Of a DNA stretch of 64,000 bases, positions 21,087 through 32,944 are shown one piece after another. Origin of the DNA: Massospora cicadina (taxonomy: Eukaryota > Entomophthoromycota > Entomophthoromycetes > Entomophthorales > Entomophthoraceae); assembly GCA_022478985.1 (NCBI GenBank), contig JAKSZP010000125.1, forward strand, positions 62,001 to 126,000, given 5' to 3'. A program made the position numbers and the translations under genes. Under the pieces are notes generated by a model that saw only the letters and a program-made list of their open reading frames with translations, made no database searches and had not been told where the DNA came from. Position 1 is the stretch's first letter. Every line of letters begins with the position of its first letter.

Positions 21087-21244
21087 AGTGTTAGGGCGTC
21101 AGGTTTCCTTATAGATTCCCTTAATTTTTGTTAAACAAGACAGTAAAGTATTATTTTGATTTGGAATAACATCTATTTATTTGTTTCTTTCTATACTCTA
21201 TTAGCATTCATTACCAGTGCTTCATTAGGGTGTCTATAGATTTA

Positions 21245-22175
21245 AGACATTTGATTTATTAATTTAGATTTTATATTAAAGATAAACAATAACCACTCAG
21301 CCAAAATCTAATTGTAAGCTAAATCAACCAAAAACCACCAACTACTCAAACAAACCTAACTGAACTTATCAAATCATTTAATAATCAATCACCCCTCAAA
21401 ACTAAAATGTGTCCTATTGATTTGACCAAAAGCCATCAAACACTCAACCAGTAAAATAAACCTATCAAAAAAATAACACCAAACTGCTACCTGAAACATC
21501 TCTGTATGTTTGAAATCATTATGTAAGTGACATGTCTTCCAAGCTACTAAATCAACTTTTACTTAGCTTGCAAAAAGTATTTATTAATTATAGTATCCAA
21601 ACCAGGCAGGTTTTAAAAGCTATATAAACAAAACATCCAGATACCAATGCTTCGCTATGGTATTTAAAGTTTTTTCAGATGAATAGCATCCATTATCCCA
21701 TTCTTTGACACGGCGCCTATAGAATTTTCAGATATTCAAATTTATTAATTTTGATCCTATATCATATTAAGTTATAGATAAACAAAACCACTCAGTCAAA
21801 TCTAATTTCTCTATTATTATTAACCAAAAAAGACAACCACTCATCTAAACCTACTAAACTTATCAAATCAACCATTAACTAATCACCTCTCAAAATTAAA
21901 CTGTGTCCTATCAATTTGGCCAAAAGCCATCAACTACTTGGCCAAACAAAATAAAACTATTGAATCATTCAAAAAAAACAAACTTCTACCTGAAAAACTC
22001 TAAAATTTAAAATCATTATGTACATGACATGTCTTCCAAACAACTAAATCAACTTCTACTTGACTTGCCAAAACTACTTTATTGATTAGGGGAACCAAAT
22101 TAGGTAGGATTTTAAAATTATATAAAACTAACATCCAGATACCTGTGCTTTGTTACAGTATTTAATGTTTATCAG
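21245..22175. repeat. Pair of ~440-bp direct repeats, offset 496 bp
   Basis: 21245-21690 and 21740-22175 align over their whole length. Shared phrases include GATAAACAA, ACTTATCAAATCA, CCAAAAGCCATCAA, ATGTCTTCCAA and ACATCCAGATACC. The strand is rich in A and C and has no ORF. Partial copies recur at 61330-61425 and perhaps 62745-62830. It could be a tandem duplication or the two LTRs of a very short element; no target duplication was found. Confidence 0.65.
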
Positions 22176-22326
22176 ATGATGATAAGCTAACACTGACAGC
22201 CTATAAGGTATGTCAGTGCTACTCTTGAGCCACTCAGACTAATAGCTTCACTGTTGCACTCATGGCTGGTGAGCTGATTATCCCAACTTTACTTAATCTA
22301 CTTATTCCCTAATACTTTTTTATTTA

Positions 22327-22600
22327 GTTTTGGGTGAGCAAGATGGTAGATTATTCGATGATATTCGCCACTTTTCACCCACTAGCCCATATTGATTGAA
22401 CATATTAGACTTGATTAGTTTCAGGTGAGCCATTTGGTAAATTATTAGATACTATTTGCCAATTCTCACCCACTCGCCTAAAAAGATTGAACCTATCAGA
22501 CTCAATAGTTTCAGAATTGATATTATTCAACTATTCTCACCCACCCACCCAGTAGGTTCAACCTATCAGACTATAAGGTTTCTGATGTCAATGATTTAGT
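22327..22600. repeat. Tandem repeat, three ~90-bp units
   Basis: Units start near 22327, 22419 and 22509. The first two are about 90 bases and the third is truncated to about 70. Each has GGTGAGC-like sequence, a TTATT-GATA core, TTCTCACCCACT and GAACCTATCAGACT. A TATA-like stretch (AAGATAAAAGG, about 22663) follows. Such arrays occur in LTR promoters, and the chromovirus remains at 24250-25340 are on the same strand, but a second LTR is not seen. Confidence 0.6.
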
Positions 22601-24230
22601 CAGTCATTACGTCAGTAAGTAGATGTTTTTTATTAGTAGATATTTTTTTAGTTATGTGGAAGATAAAAGGATTCTTTATACCTATTTGTCATACTTCAAC
22701 TCTTAAGATTTAAGTTGAAGGAAAAGTTTCTCTTGCCCAATTAGTTATCAGTTACTCCGCCAACAGTTGCCTTAAGTGAGAAGTATTCCTATAAACCTAC
22801 TAATCTGTTTAGTTCCATCAGGAAGAAAATTCAGAGAAAGAAGTTCTCTTTCTTTTATAAGTGCTTATAAGGATTAGAAGGAAGAGCGTAGACACCAGTC
22901 TAAAGTTAAAGACGATACTCAATTTGGTTATATAGATATCAATTAGTATGATAGCCTTCATACTATTGTCAACCCAGATAATCAAAATATCACTAATCTA
23001 TTACAACGCACACTCAAATCCTATGCATTTAACTTAGAAGTTTTATAAAGAGTAACCTTAAGCTCAAAAATTTCCATTTGATGCTCACTACAAGGGGAAG
23101 TTGAATATCACTAAGATTAAAAGTTCACAGCTCTTCTTTGAGTTTTAAAATCCCCGAAGGACTCTTAGTGCAGGCAAACTTGCGGGATGAAGGCCTGGGG
23201 TACTTCCCTCACAACATTAGGGCTGCGCAAATCTGGGTTAAAAAGGTGAATACAACTGTGATTTGGGTGTAGCTCACACTACTCTGAAACTGACATATTC
23301 CCGCCCTATTAAAGTACTTTGCGGACTGTCTGCACTAGCCAGGACAGGTGATATGCCTCTCATCTCCCTTGCAAGAGACAAGACCCAATGACCCCCAGGT
23401 TTAAGGCCCTCAGGGGGGAGAAGCCAAATCCTTCCCCTTTGTCACCTGCTTTTTTAGTGTATTTATGCTCTATGGCCACATTTTGTGAAGGAAGCTTTGG
23501 AGTCTTTTATGTCATGCGTTATTTTCTTGCATAATTACTTTCACCACCAGCTGGCTCATGCCAACTGAACTGGCAGAATGCTGAGCTTCAGGCCAACATA
23601 GCAAACCGCGGCATTTATAATAGGCAGGTGCACCAAAGCGCAGCCAACCATGATTGCCTCTCCCTTGTCCTGGAGTCTGCACATTTGAAACCCCAGCTTA
23701 TGGGAAAGCTGTTTGATAAGCACCATGCCTGAATTGTACTCCATCCTTCCTGCCCATATTCTCCCTCCATGGAGTGTTAGACACCTGTGAGAACAGGTTG
23801 GTACAGTCATCACTACCATCCTGCACCCCTTTCAGGCCACTACAAAACCTGACCAGTGCACCTCACTAGGTTCTGTTGTTTGCTGCTCACCCATGTTTCC
23901 ATGGGCTTTCTCTGGATGCGCCACAAAGAGGCCCCAGAAACCCTTATCTAAACCCTTTTAGCTCTTCATTCCATTTGCTCAGCCAGTTTGTCACCAGATG
24001 CTCCCCTCCTTGATCAGTACTTGCCACCCAGTTGATTCCTCAGAAGGAAACATATTGTATGAGGACTTAAATTTTAAAGCTTATAAGTATACTCTCTATG
24101 CTCTCAAGGATAGGATAAATTTTTAAGAGACCAAGTTTGGGTTCATTTTCATCTTTTGTGAACAGGTGAAAAAGATAATTATGAGCCCCCATCTGTGGGA
24201 CATTCTGAGTCAAAAATGTGCTAAAAATGA
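22601..24230. other. Decayed region left of the H integrase
   Basis: About 1.6 kb without a supported gene. 22601-23000 is AT-rich. From 23060 to 24150 the base composition is more balanced and short + strand open stretches appear, for example FHHQLAHANLNWQNAELQAN near 23540-23600, which would fit an eroded gag of the chromovirus H. No protease, RT or RNase H motif was found, so these domains are deleted or beyond recognition. Confidence 0.35.
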
Positions 24231-24249
24231 TTAAAAAGTATGTATAACT

Positions 24250-25340
24250 GGCCAGGATCTTCCAAGGAGATTACTTCATGAATTTCCCATTGTACAGTGT
24301 GTTGATGGTAAAATTTGATAGATCTCGGAAAGAGGGCCTCTTGCACCCATTGCAACAGGTAGAGGGCCTCTAAACTCAGTATCCGTTGATTTTGTTGAAG
24401 AGTTGCCACCTTCCAAGAGGTATGATTTAATCTTGTGGTGGTTGATTACTTCACCAAATTTGTACACTTCATCTCCTGTAACACAACGATTGCTTCTGGT
24501 GAGAAGGAGGTCCTGTTTGTGACTAATGTATTCTCCATGTTTGTACTCCCCAATGAGATAGTGAGCAACCGCGGGCCCCATTACACTGCCAGATTCTGTA
24601 ATGCCCTTCTTGAACTCCTCCAGATCAAACTTGCAGGTCTAACGCTTATTACCCCCAGTCAGATTGTTAAACTGAGATGGTGAATAAAACCCTATAACAA
24701 TATCTCTGCTGTTATGCTTCTGCAAGTCATGACACATTGGCATCAGACCTTCCCCTTGCGCAGTTTGCATATAATAACTCCCTTATGCTTTCACCAGTCT
24801 TTTCCCTTTTGAGGCAATAAGGGATACAACCTTTCATTCCACATTGTCACTTGACTCACTTCTACTGTTCCTGCTGCAGAGGAACTCCTTAATCTCATAC
24901 CTGAAACCCACAATTTTGTATGTAGCACCTGTCCAAGGCAGTGGATGATTACAAGGATTTTATAGACTAAAAGGCACACAAGGTATGAGCTCAAGGAAGA
25001 AGCTCTGTTCATGTCAGACGTGCATCACCTAGACTTGTAGGTTCCTTCCAAAAAACTAGCATGCAAACATTGTAAAACCTTTAAAATGTTAAATGACTTA
25101 GAAAATAGTGGCTTTCATATTAAGCTCCTTTCTTACGAAAAAACACATGTTTCTTGTCTTCCTGTTGTCTTCATTCAAAAGTCCTATGCCCATGTCACCT
25201 ATCATGTTAGATGACCCCAGAGGCAGAGGTAGAAGAAATTTTGGCTCTAATAAATTACTCTTCTCAACCCAGTACCTGGTTGCTTGGAAGGGTTACCCTT
25301 AAATGATTTTAACCGGGTAAGCGCAAAAGAATGCGCCAAT
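24250..25340 (+). pseudogene. Element H: chromovirus integrase with chromodomain remnant
   Basis: The + strand reads SVDFVEELPPSKRYDLI then VVVDYFTKFVHFISCNTTI (about 24388-24485), the integrase core with the first catalytic Asp. EIVSNRGPHYTARF (about 24558-24600) has Asn where the second Asp is expected. The match to element D integrase (VVVDRFTKMVHFIPCNTT) is close. At about 25230-25300 a frame-shifted VEEIL ... QYLVAWKGYP is the start of a chromodomain, the module that directs integration to modified histones. Only this 3' part of pol is left. The closeness to D suggests an older relative of that element. Confidence 0.8.
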
Positions 25341-26697
25341 TGTAAAGAACTTGTGAAACCTTCCACGAAACTAACCCTAATGCACCATGCTCTCCCAAAA
25401 AGGTGGCAGCTCTCCTTGCTTCAAACTCCCTGAAAGTCATAAGTATTATGCCCTTGCTCAAGTCCCAGGAGGTAGCATATAACCCATTCCTAAAAAACGA
25501 CAATATAAATCCAGATGGCCTACCATCTAGCTGGATCATGAGCAATTTCAACGCAGAAGCAAGAAGGGGACCTAGACCCAGTAGAGCTTTTCTCTCAGAT
25601 CAGTGACATATCTCATGTGGTAGGTGAGCGGTGGGTTGCTGCCTTGGCTCCTAAAGAACCTCCCTCTCTTCCCCCCATTTCCTCTTTTAAACTTTCAAAG
25701 ATGATTGAAAGGGTTTTCAGAGAGGTGGTTCAGTTTTTAGCTTACCAGCAGGACTCTTAAACTCACCCCAAGTGTGGTCTGGTCACTGATGGTATCCAGA
25801 AACCGCCCCATCCCACCCAAATCCCCACATGGGCCTAATTCACCTAAAAAGTTATATTGGTTTATATTAATAGTTCATATTGTGGATTAAACCCGCGGAT
25901 CACACTTTGTACTACTGATATCTCTAAGATTAGTTAAAGTGATAGGATCGGTTCTTTCAGAACCAGTATTATTAACTTACCTGCTTTACAAATTCCATTT
26001 GAGTTTAGTATCTAGCTATATTCTCCTTGATCTAGCTGACATGCTGCTAAAACTTTCATAACGCCATCCAAGCCATCCATGGTGATCTTTTAAACCCTAT
26101 TGCAAGAAGCCCAGTCTACCAATTAGAGTGCCCAGAAAGAGGATTTAGTCATCATAAATTCTAATCTTCCTTTCTCTCCCATTCACTATATAGGCAACCA
26201 CCTTCCTTAGGGTAGGTTGCCAGTTTATACTTTAGGTTTCTTCTCTTGAGTTTCCTTAGATAAAGCAAATATGTGTTTTTACTACTTTTTGTGGAATTCA
26301 CCCTCCATGCCACCTTGCTGACTGCTGTAAAAGTTATTGGCAATGCATGCTGCCATATTGAAATAAATCTAAAGATCATTGAGTGGACGTTCTCCAGTGG
26401 ATTTAATGTTGCTCCCCACCTTCCACAAACAAATGGATGATTACCTCTGTGAATGTGACTGTAGATCCACTATTCATGCTGCAGAAACCTGCAATCATTT
26501 TATTTCTGGTGGATCCACCCAATATGGTTCATGATCTGCTATTTTTATAATTTATAAATTATTTAAAGTCTAATCCAACACAATCTCAACCAGCTACAAA
26601 TCTTAGATATATTGTCGCCCTCCCAGCCTCTCCCACCTTGGGGTTTGCCCCAATAAGACCTGCAGATGCCCCTATTGCAGCCTTTTAGCTTGTTTTT
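25341..26697. other. Unassigned sequence left of element B
   Basis: 25341-25800 may be the C-terminal and untranslated end of element H (for example SNFNAEARRGPRPSRAFLSDQ, here only to ARRGPRPSRA, in + frame near 25560). 25800-26697 shows no supported gene. It is continuous with 48209 onward when element B is removed, since GGGCC flanks B on both sides. Confidence 0.35.
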
Positions 26698-26702
26698 GGG
26701 CC

Positions 26703-27725
26703 TGTCAGGGCATAGGGTTTTTAGATCACTCGTCCTTTTTAATTTATAAGCTAGGAAACCTGAAGTTCCTAGATGCTGTAAAATAGGTAGTTGCTTTCCT
26801 TATCCAGAAAGTCTTTTCTCAGGTTAACGTCCCTGGAGTTGTAATCCTTACTATTAATTTATCCCTAAAATAAATAGAGTGGGCTAATTTAACTTAAATG
26901 GCGAGAAATAAAGTAATTTTTATTCGTTTAGATTTTTTAAATATAAGATAATCAGCTAGATTACCCAATCCATTTCCGAGAGGTCCAAGCTAAGATCTAT
27001 AATTACTAAAAATTGGGGATTCTGCAGCAAGCTTAGTCATCTCATCCAAATAGGATTTTCTCACTGCATAGATTGGGTTTGAACACCGATATTAGGTGGT
27101 TTTGGGTGATTAATATGTGACAGCATTAGTTGGGAATTTTCCCTAATGTTGCAAGGCGGTGTGTTTAGAGATTGATATGACTGGAGGTTGAGCTAGCCAT
27201 TCTGGCGGAACATAAATTAGAGTTGAGGCGAGCCTCAAGATTTAGTGGAAAATATATTGCTGTGAAGTTAATGAATCATGGCCTCAATAGTTCAGCGAAT
27301 TGAGGGAATTCTAGCAAAACCCCAATATAGATGAAAACCCCTAAAAGGGAACATATAGGAGATTATTAAGCAGAAGGGTGGAATAGACCTATAATACCAA
27401 GATAATAGTTGAGCGGAAGAATGAGGTGGGAGGTTTTTCAGTAGTCTGCAGATAGGTTCTGCATTTTGATATTATAATAAAAGTGTCAATTGGGGAAATT
27501 GCTTTATATTATATATATATATATTATTTTTATTAAGGAACGGCAATCTGCACATTATCTATTCCGTTGCTCAGTGGTTAATACACTGTTCAAACCAGCT
27601 CAGCGGATTTAACCCATATTGCCAAAAAAGTAACATTGTGATTTTCCGTCATAGTCTATCCCCAATATTTTATAGTTTGGGTTTAATTCCCATCATCTAA
27701 CTCATCTTAATCTTGTATTCTGACA
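26703..27725 (-). repeat. 3' LTR of element B, split by a solo LTR
   Basis: It starts TGTCAGGGCA and ends TATTCTGACA. Aligned with 47690-48203 on both sides of the nested insertion at 27160-27635. It contains the tRNA-like pair seen in the partner LTR (GGGTTTGAACACC as B box). A purine tract (GGGGGGTGTTGTTGG in the element's sense) adjoins it at 27726-27750. Confidence 0.8.
27160..27635 (+). repeat. Solo LTR, family S, third copy (476 bp)
   Basis: It starts TGTTTAGAGATTGATATGACTGG, quoted to its first 20 bases TGTTTAGAGATTGATATGAC, and ends AAAGTAACA, matching the ends of the copies at 35193 and 53730. Near its right end, TTGCTCAGTGGTTAATACAC and GGATTTAACCC are tRNA A-box and B-box-like. 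The 5-bp target duplication is no longer clear. Orientation is given from the TATA-like motif of the copy at 35193. Confidence 0.65.
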
Positions 27726-27829
27726 GGTATACCAACAACACCCCCCTTTAGATCTTGGCACAGGGGGAAAATGGTCGAAGAAATTGACTGTGTACACAAT
27801 TTATCATGGTACACTGAATGAACTCCACA

Positions 27830-28870
27830 ACTGAGTGTTTGTTGCCCACCATTAGATGACTTTGTAGGGCCCTAACCAGTTGGGGCCCATTTTTTTATAA
27901 TGTCCTCCAGGCCATTGATGGGAAAAAAACTAGGTCACCCAGTTGGAAGGTGTGCTGGGGCTCATATTTATCATTAAATCAACTATTTTCTCTACTCTTG
28001 GTAGCTTATAAGTTCTCAAAAGCCAGAGCCTGGAGTCAGATAATTTCATTGGTGATGCTTCACATAGTAACTTTGGGGGTTACAGGAGAATCTTGATCTA
28101 GCATCTCCTTCACTTTAGAAGGAAGCTGGGGATTTCTTCCATACAATGCTTGTAAGGGCAACATCTTAATTATTTGGTGGTAGCTTATTCTATAGGCCAG
28201 AATTACACTAGCCATATATTGGAGCTAATGAAGGGGGTTGGTCATAGCCATTTTCTGGAGAGTGGCAGTTAAAGTACCATTAACCTGAACTACCATTCCA
28301 TTGGTTGCATGATGTATTGAGTGGAAGATACCTTGGTGGATACCATAAGTTTGGCCAAAATTATTCACAAGCAACAATCGAAAATCTTGACCCATTATTG
28401 AAGAGAGTTATGTTAGGGCACCCATGCTGGGTGATATTTCAATTATATAAGAAAGTGGCGTCAGCTTTTTCCAAAGGGGAGAGTAGTGGTATAGCTTTGA
28501 TCCACTTAATTAAATGATCCACGGCTAGAAGGAGGAGACAATGACCATTAGAGGCTCAAGGAAGGGGTCCCACAACATCAACACTAATAGTATGGAAGGG
28601 TTCACAGGGTGGAATCACTGGATGTTGAGATTGAGGATTTGGTTCATCTTGGCTTTTCATACCAGACAGGACTCTAAGATGGCTTGGATCAAGACAAGCA
28701 TTCCTTCCCAGAAACATTGAGTCTTGAGCCACTGGTAAGTTTTCCGTATTCCCGTGTGACTAAATTTCCAATGTCCCTCTAGTATGATGTCAGTTCTTGC
28801 CAATGGGCATATGTAGGCAACCATTTTTGGGCTCAAGTTTGTATAGTTTACCATCTTTGACTTAGAGCCT
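27830..28870 (-). pseudogene. Element B integrase
   Basis: The minus strand 28854-28657 encodes EGHWKFSHTGIRKTYQWLK and a following C-x2-C, the H-H-C-C zinc-binding domain of gypsy integrases. The core lies at about 28640-28200 in broken frames; the last part, GAPNWLGPYKVI-like DNA at about 27900-27860, corresponds to the GPY region. It aligns with 4780-5760 of element A. Not functional. Confidence 0.75.
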
Positions 28871-28899
28871 CGGTAAACTTGTTGCTAATACTTTTTGAA

Positions 28900-29480
28900 G
28901 GGTCAGGGATTCATTTTTCCATAAATGCAATTTAGTTAAGAGATTGTAGTGTCAATCCTTCTCATGTTCAGTTAGAGTTAATATGGTAAGTTGGGATAGG
29001 CAATCCGCATTTTGGTGTATTGGCCCTGGTCAATGAATAATAAAAAATCGTAGATTTGAAGTTTTACCGCTCAGCGGGATAACCTCCCATAAGGATCCTT
29101 TATTTGCAGCAGCCATCGCAAAGAAGCATGATCAGTGATTATGGTGATTTGTTTCCCATAAATAAAATTGGAAATGCTTAATATCCAGTTGTACCACCAA
29201 GCATCTGTGTTCCGTAACACTATAGTTACATTTGGCTCTGATTAAAGGTTTGTTATAGTAGATGATAGAATGGTCAACTAATTTTCGTCATGCTGAGATA
29301 GTATGGCTCTGACGGTTATATTACTAGCACCTGTGAAGTGAAGAAAGGTTTATTAAAATTTGGGTAAATAAGTACTGGTGAGTGGGATAAAGAGATGCGT
29401 AGCAGATCAAAGGCCTACTGTTGCTCTTCATTACATTATAAGGGTATCCCTTTCTTCAGTAGATACACTAGAGGATTGGA
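28900..29480 (-). pseudogene. Element B RNase H
   Basis: On the minus strand, about 29150-29070, ITIITDHASLRWLLQIKDP gives the conserved TDH of the RNase H domain and the usual downstream W and K-x-P. About 29380-29310 gives YPNFNKPFF then a sequence lacking the first catalytic Asp, as in element A. The left part is only about 80% like A but the right part from 29295 on is about 94%. Confidence 0.7.
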
Positions 29481-30230
29481 GGTGTCTGCAAAGTGGGTGA
29501 TGAACTGACATTGATATCCCACAATCCCTAGAAAACTTGTACATTTCATAGAGGTTTATGGGGGCATTTTGGAAATAACCAGGACCTTGTTGTCCATTAG
29601 GGGATATTCCTGCTTTACATACCTTATGGCCCATAATTCATCTCACTCTGTAGGAAAGAGCATTTTGAAGTTTTTAGTTTAACAATAATTGCTTTAACTG
29701 CTGAATGAATTGCCTGAGGTGGTCTAGATGTTTGGTAAAGTTTCTCAAAAAAGGTAATTTTGCTGAGATAAACTAGCACATAGAAGCGTTTTAATCGCCT
29801 AAGAGTCCGTCCTTGGCACGTTGGAAGGTAGCAGGGGCGTTACATAACCTCTGCAGCATTTAAATGGGCTTAAATAGTCCTTCATTTAAGACAATAGTGC
29901 ATTTTTCAAGATCTTCCTGTGACAAATTGACTTGTTAGTACCTGCTGGTGAGATCCATAGCCAAGAAATAGTGGGACCCCAACATTAAGCGCAAAAAATC
30001 ATCTTTATGCGGCAATGGATAGCTGTCTCTTCATGTGTTAGAATTAATCAGCAATAATCCATGACAACATGGTGGTCACCATAACTTATCAGTTTTATAA
30101 AAATGGGGAATCCCGTGGGCTTTTAGAAGGCACTAATAAACCAGCTTTCAACAGTTGTGGTAGCATTAAGGCCACTTAATCTTCCTCAAAATTATATTTT
30201 CTGCATGGCCGAGATTTGAATGTAGGGTGA
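29481..30230 (-). pseudogene. Element B reverse transcriptase with YLSK in place of YLDD
   Basis: The minus translation shows HYFLAMDLTSRY (motif A), LCNAPATFQR (motif B) and FYVLVYLSKITFFEK (motif C with both catalytic Asp replaced). The DNA block 29295-30175 is almost the same as 6210-7110 in element A, including the YLSK change and the following FFEK. RT of this form could not polymerise, so mobility of either copy in that state would need another element's enzyme, or the state was copied between them after insertion. Confidence 0.8.
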
Positions 30231-30439
30231 GCCTCAGTATCAATTTGGTAAATTACCCCACACATTTTCTAAATGCACTGATCCCAAGGAAAAAAATATT
30301 GCAATACTCCTCGAGGAGGTCTTTGACAATATGGCGCTCAAGAGGGGTAAGATTATCTCCATTCCTGATTTTGACCAGAGCTATAGTGGGTAGCAGATCA
30401 AACCCTAAATTTTTAAAAAGCAAAAACAACTCAAATCGG

Positions 30440-30720
30440 AGATATTTTCAATGGGGCATAGTTTTACATAAGCAATAGGGGCATACCAAGGGACTTATAG
30501 GCTTTATCTGTTAGATTTTTTAATAGTATAGATATAGATTTCCCATAAGAAGGATCCAAAATCCCCGGACATGTCAACGATCCTTTGTTTGAAGGGTTTG
30601 GGTGGCAACTTAGCTCCAAACCCTGGTTAGGAGGGATGTGAATCATGATACCCGTATCCACAATCACATGTGAGTCAGAGGGTATTGTAATAGGATGGGG
30701 GCATACAGAGGGATCCTACC
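30440..30720 (-). pseudogene. Element B protease
   Basis: The minus strand from 30667 reads MIVDTGIMIHIPPNQGL, with the retropepsin D-T-G intact, and continues open for 67 residues to 30464. GILDPSYGKSIS marks its end. It lies between gag and RT as in element A, where the Gly is lost. Confidence 0.65.
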
Positions 30721-30879
30721 TTCAGCGTCCACAGTCTCAGGGGGTAACTTAGTTTTTCCTCTAAAATTTGATAAACTTTACAAATGGAGAAAGGGTAGTT
30801 AGGGATGCAGTTTCGTTTTTTGGGCTCCTTTACTTTTGACTGGGAGTTCAAATATTAATGGAATCTAATACCCTAGTAG

Positions 30880-31847
30880 GGACAGGTGTTTTTTATTTGT
30901 GGTTTATTATTCAATTAAACTCCTGCATCATTTGGACCCCAATAAGCAGCTTGTAATTATTGCTTTCTAATGCAATAGCAGGGGCAGTAATCAGAAGCTT
31001 TCTAAGATGAAGAGGTAGGCAGAGTATGCCCCAATTGCTTTGGTCGTCTTACTACCAGTCCTCCCAAATTTATCTTCATGAATCAAGTATGAAGCTTTTT
31101 TATTTTCTGGATAACTCAGGAGGATATAGCATTAATTGGTTTGCTGGTATCAATCATTGCCAAGACTTTAACCTTATGAACGACAACTTCTACTTTGAAC
31201 CACCAAGAAGCTGAACTGAGAATTAATGGCTAGTAAACTTTCATGAGGGAGCTGTAGTGAAGCAAGAGGGGGATTTTGCTGTGGACAAGCTTTAAGCTGT
31301 ACCAATAATTGTAAAGGTTTTATCTGCCAGTTCTTGGCTTTTTATAAAGGATCGACCATCAAGATCTGTTTGGGTAACTAACACCATAAAAATAGGAAAT
31401 CTGAAGATCTTTATCCCCTTGGATAGGAAGAGTTACGTCAACTTCTGCAGGCTACACTAACACAACGCATCTTGAGGTGCAGGTCATAAAACTTGATCTA
31501 GTTTAAGGGTTCTGAGGCACATGATTGTCATCAGCATAGGGTGCCTCCTGCCCTATACTGATTGATATTTTGCCAATCTGCTTTATAAGATGTGACAAGT
31601 GTCTACATTATGGTTGTTTTTTTTTCAAAAAGTGCAGGATTATTCAAGGGGTAGGATACTGGGGGGTAACTGCTACCACTTGGTGCTGAAGCTTATTATT
31701 ATTAAAATGAGGGGGTCAGTAGGTTTGAGTAGATCAGCCAGGATCTCTAGAAAGATTCTTTAATATGAATGATAGACGTCCAGTTGGAATTCACTGCTTT
31801 AAGGTAAAGTAAATTGTTGGGCTGCCAAAATTTATGGGTTTCAAATT
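30880..31847 (-). pseudogene. Element B gag, C-terminal part
   Basis: DNA aligning to element A 7800-8740, with only short open stretches left. The alignment stops at element C, whose LTR starts at 31853, and picks up again at about 46860. No zinc knuckle is readable. The gag label depends on position and on the sister copy. Confidence 0.45.
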
Positions 31848-31852
31848 GTTCA

Positions 31853-32944
31853 TGGCTGATAACCCCTAAATTGATTAACTTCACAGGTTAGGTGTTGTGC
31901 AATTCTCTGCGTTGTCTGATTGTAATATAGTCATTTGATAATAGTATGAAGACTATTAACCATAGTTGAATAAAGCACTAGTATTGGGTCCAACTCTTGA
32001 CCAGTATTTCTCCTCAAAATACTTAAAATGTCCTCAATAGGGATTTGTTTTCTTAGACCGCCTAACTTGATCCACGCTTAGATCCTTGTTTATAGCTTCT
32101 CTCTGGTGACACACAGTCGGCAGCTATCCTTGATTAAGCTCAGCTTCACTTCTCTGGATCCACGCTCAGATCCTTACTCTTTATCCTAAAGAGTCTCCAA
32201 TTAAAGCACACAGCAATAAATTTCTTGAAAAAAAATAGAACTAATAATATATTCTGGTAAAATATCTTGTATTATACTAATTACTGTAAAGTTTGATTTT
32301 CTTAAATTTATTAGGGCAATTTATAGTGGGAGTTCAGCGCCCAACCCTTGGTTGGCACCTCATTGATGAAAAAGCAGCCATTGCCATTGAATTACCCATC
32401 ATCATCTCATCAGCGATGGTCTTCCCCATTCTGGCTAGGATTCTATCATTGGACATCCTCAAAACCTAAAATGGAAAGAGTCAGAAAACGTGTCACTAAC
32501 ATTTTCCTATTGATCCCAGAAAACAAACCATATTTGGCAAGCAACTTGTTTAGGTAATGGGACTTGAGACCCTTAAGGCAGGTCGCAAATCAACTGATTG
32601 ATTTTCAAGTTGCAGGCGGCTTCACTTGTCTCAGAACTTGATCCTTAAAACTCCAATCAGAAATTGATGAAACTCAACCAATCCCAATCAGTACAACTGA
32701 TAGTTAACCATTAATCAACTATCAGATGCCCCTATTTCGTCAGCAACTCTTCCTGACAAGATCTTAAGCCTTCACCCAGATTGATCCCTGATGAATCTAA
32801 CCCAGAAAATTCCTAAAGTCCCCAAAATTTTGATACCCCAAAATTAGGGGCAACCAATATCCAATTCACTTTGCTATAGGGAATTTTTCCCAACTGACCC
32901 CTACTAACACTAGTCGGCTGGGAATATGGGTAAAGATCCCAACA
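31853..32944 (-). repeat. 3' LTR of element C
   Basis: 1092 bp, TGGCTGATAACC to GATCCCAACA on the + strand. A purine tract, CAAGAGGGGGGATG in the element's sense, adjoins at 32945-32960. It differs from the other LTR at very many positions, making C the most diverged LTR pair in the window. I found no tRNA-like boxes in it. Confidence 0.8.

Noticed and set aside
20775..21104. A firm LTR element starting at 21087
   Set aside because: A primer-site-like run and a short Met-initiated frame exist, but no second LTR or pol could be tied to them, so it is listed as a weak candidate only.
22327..22600. Tandem repeats as a CRISPR-like array
   Set aside because: The units are about 90 bp, adjacent and imperfect, with no short repeat-spacer alternation, and the window is eukaryotic.
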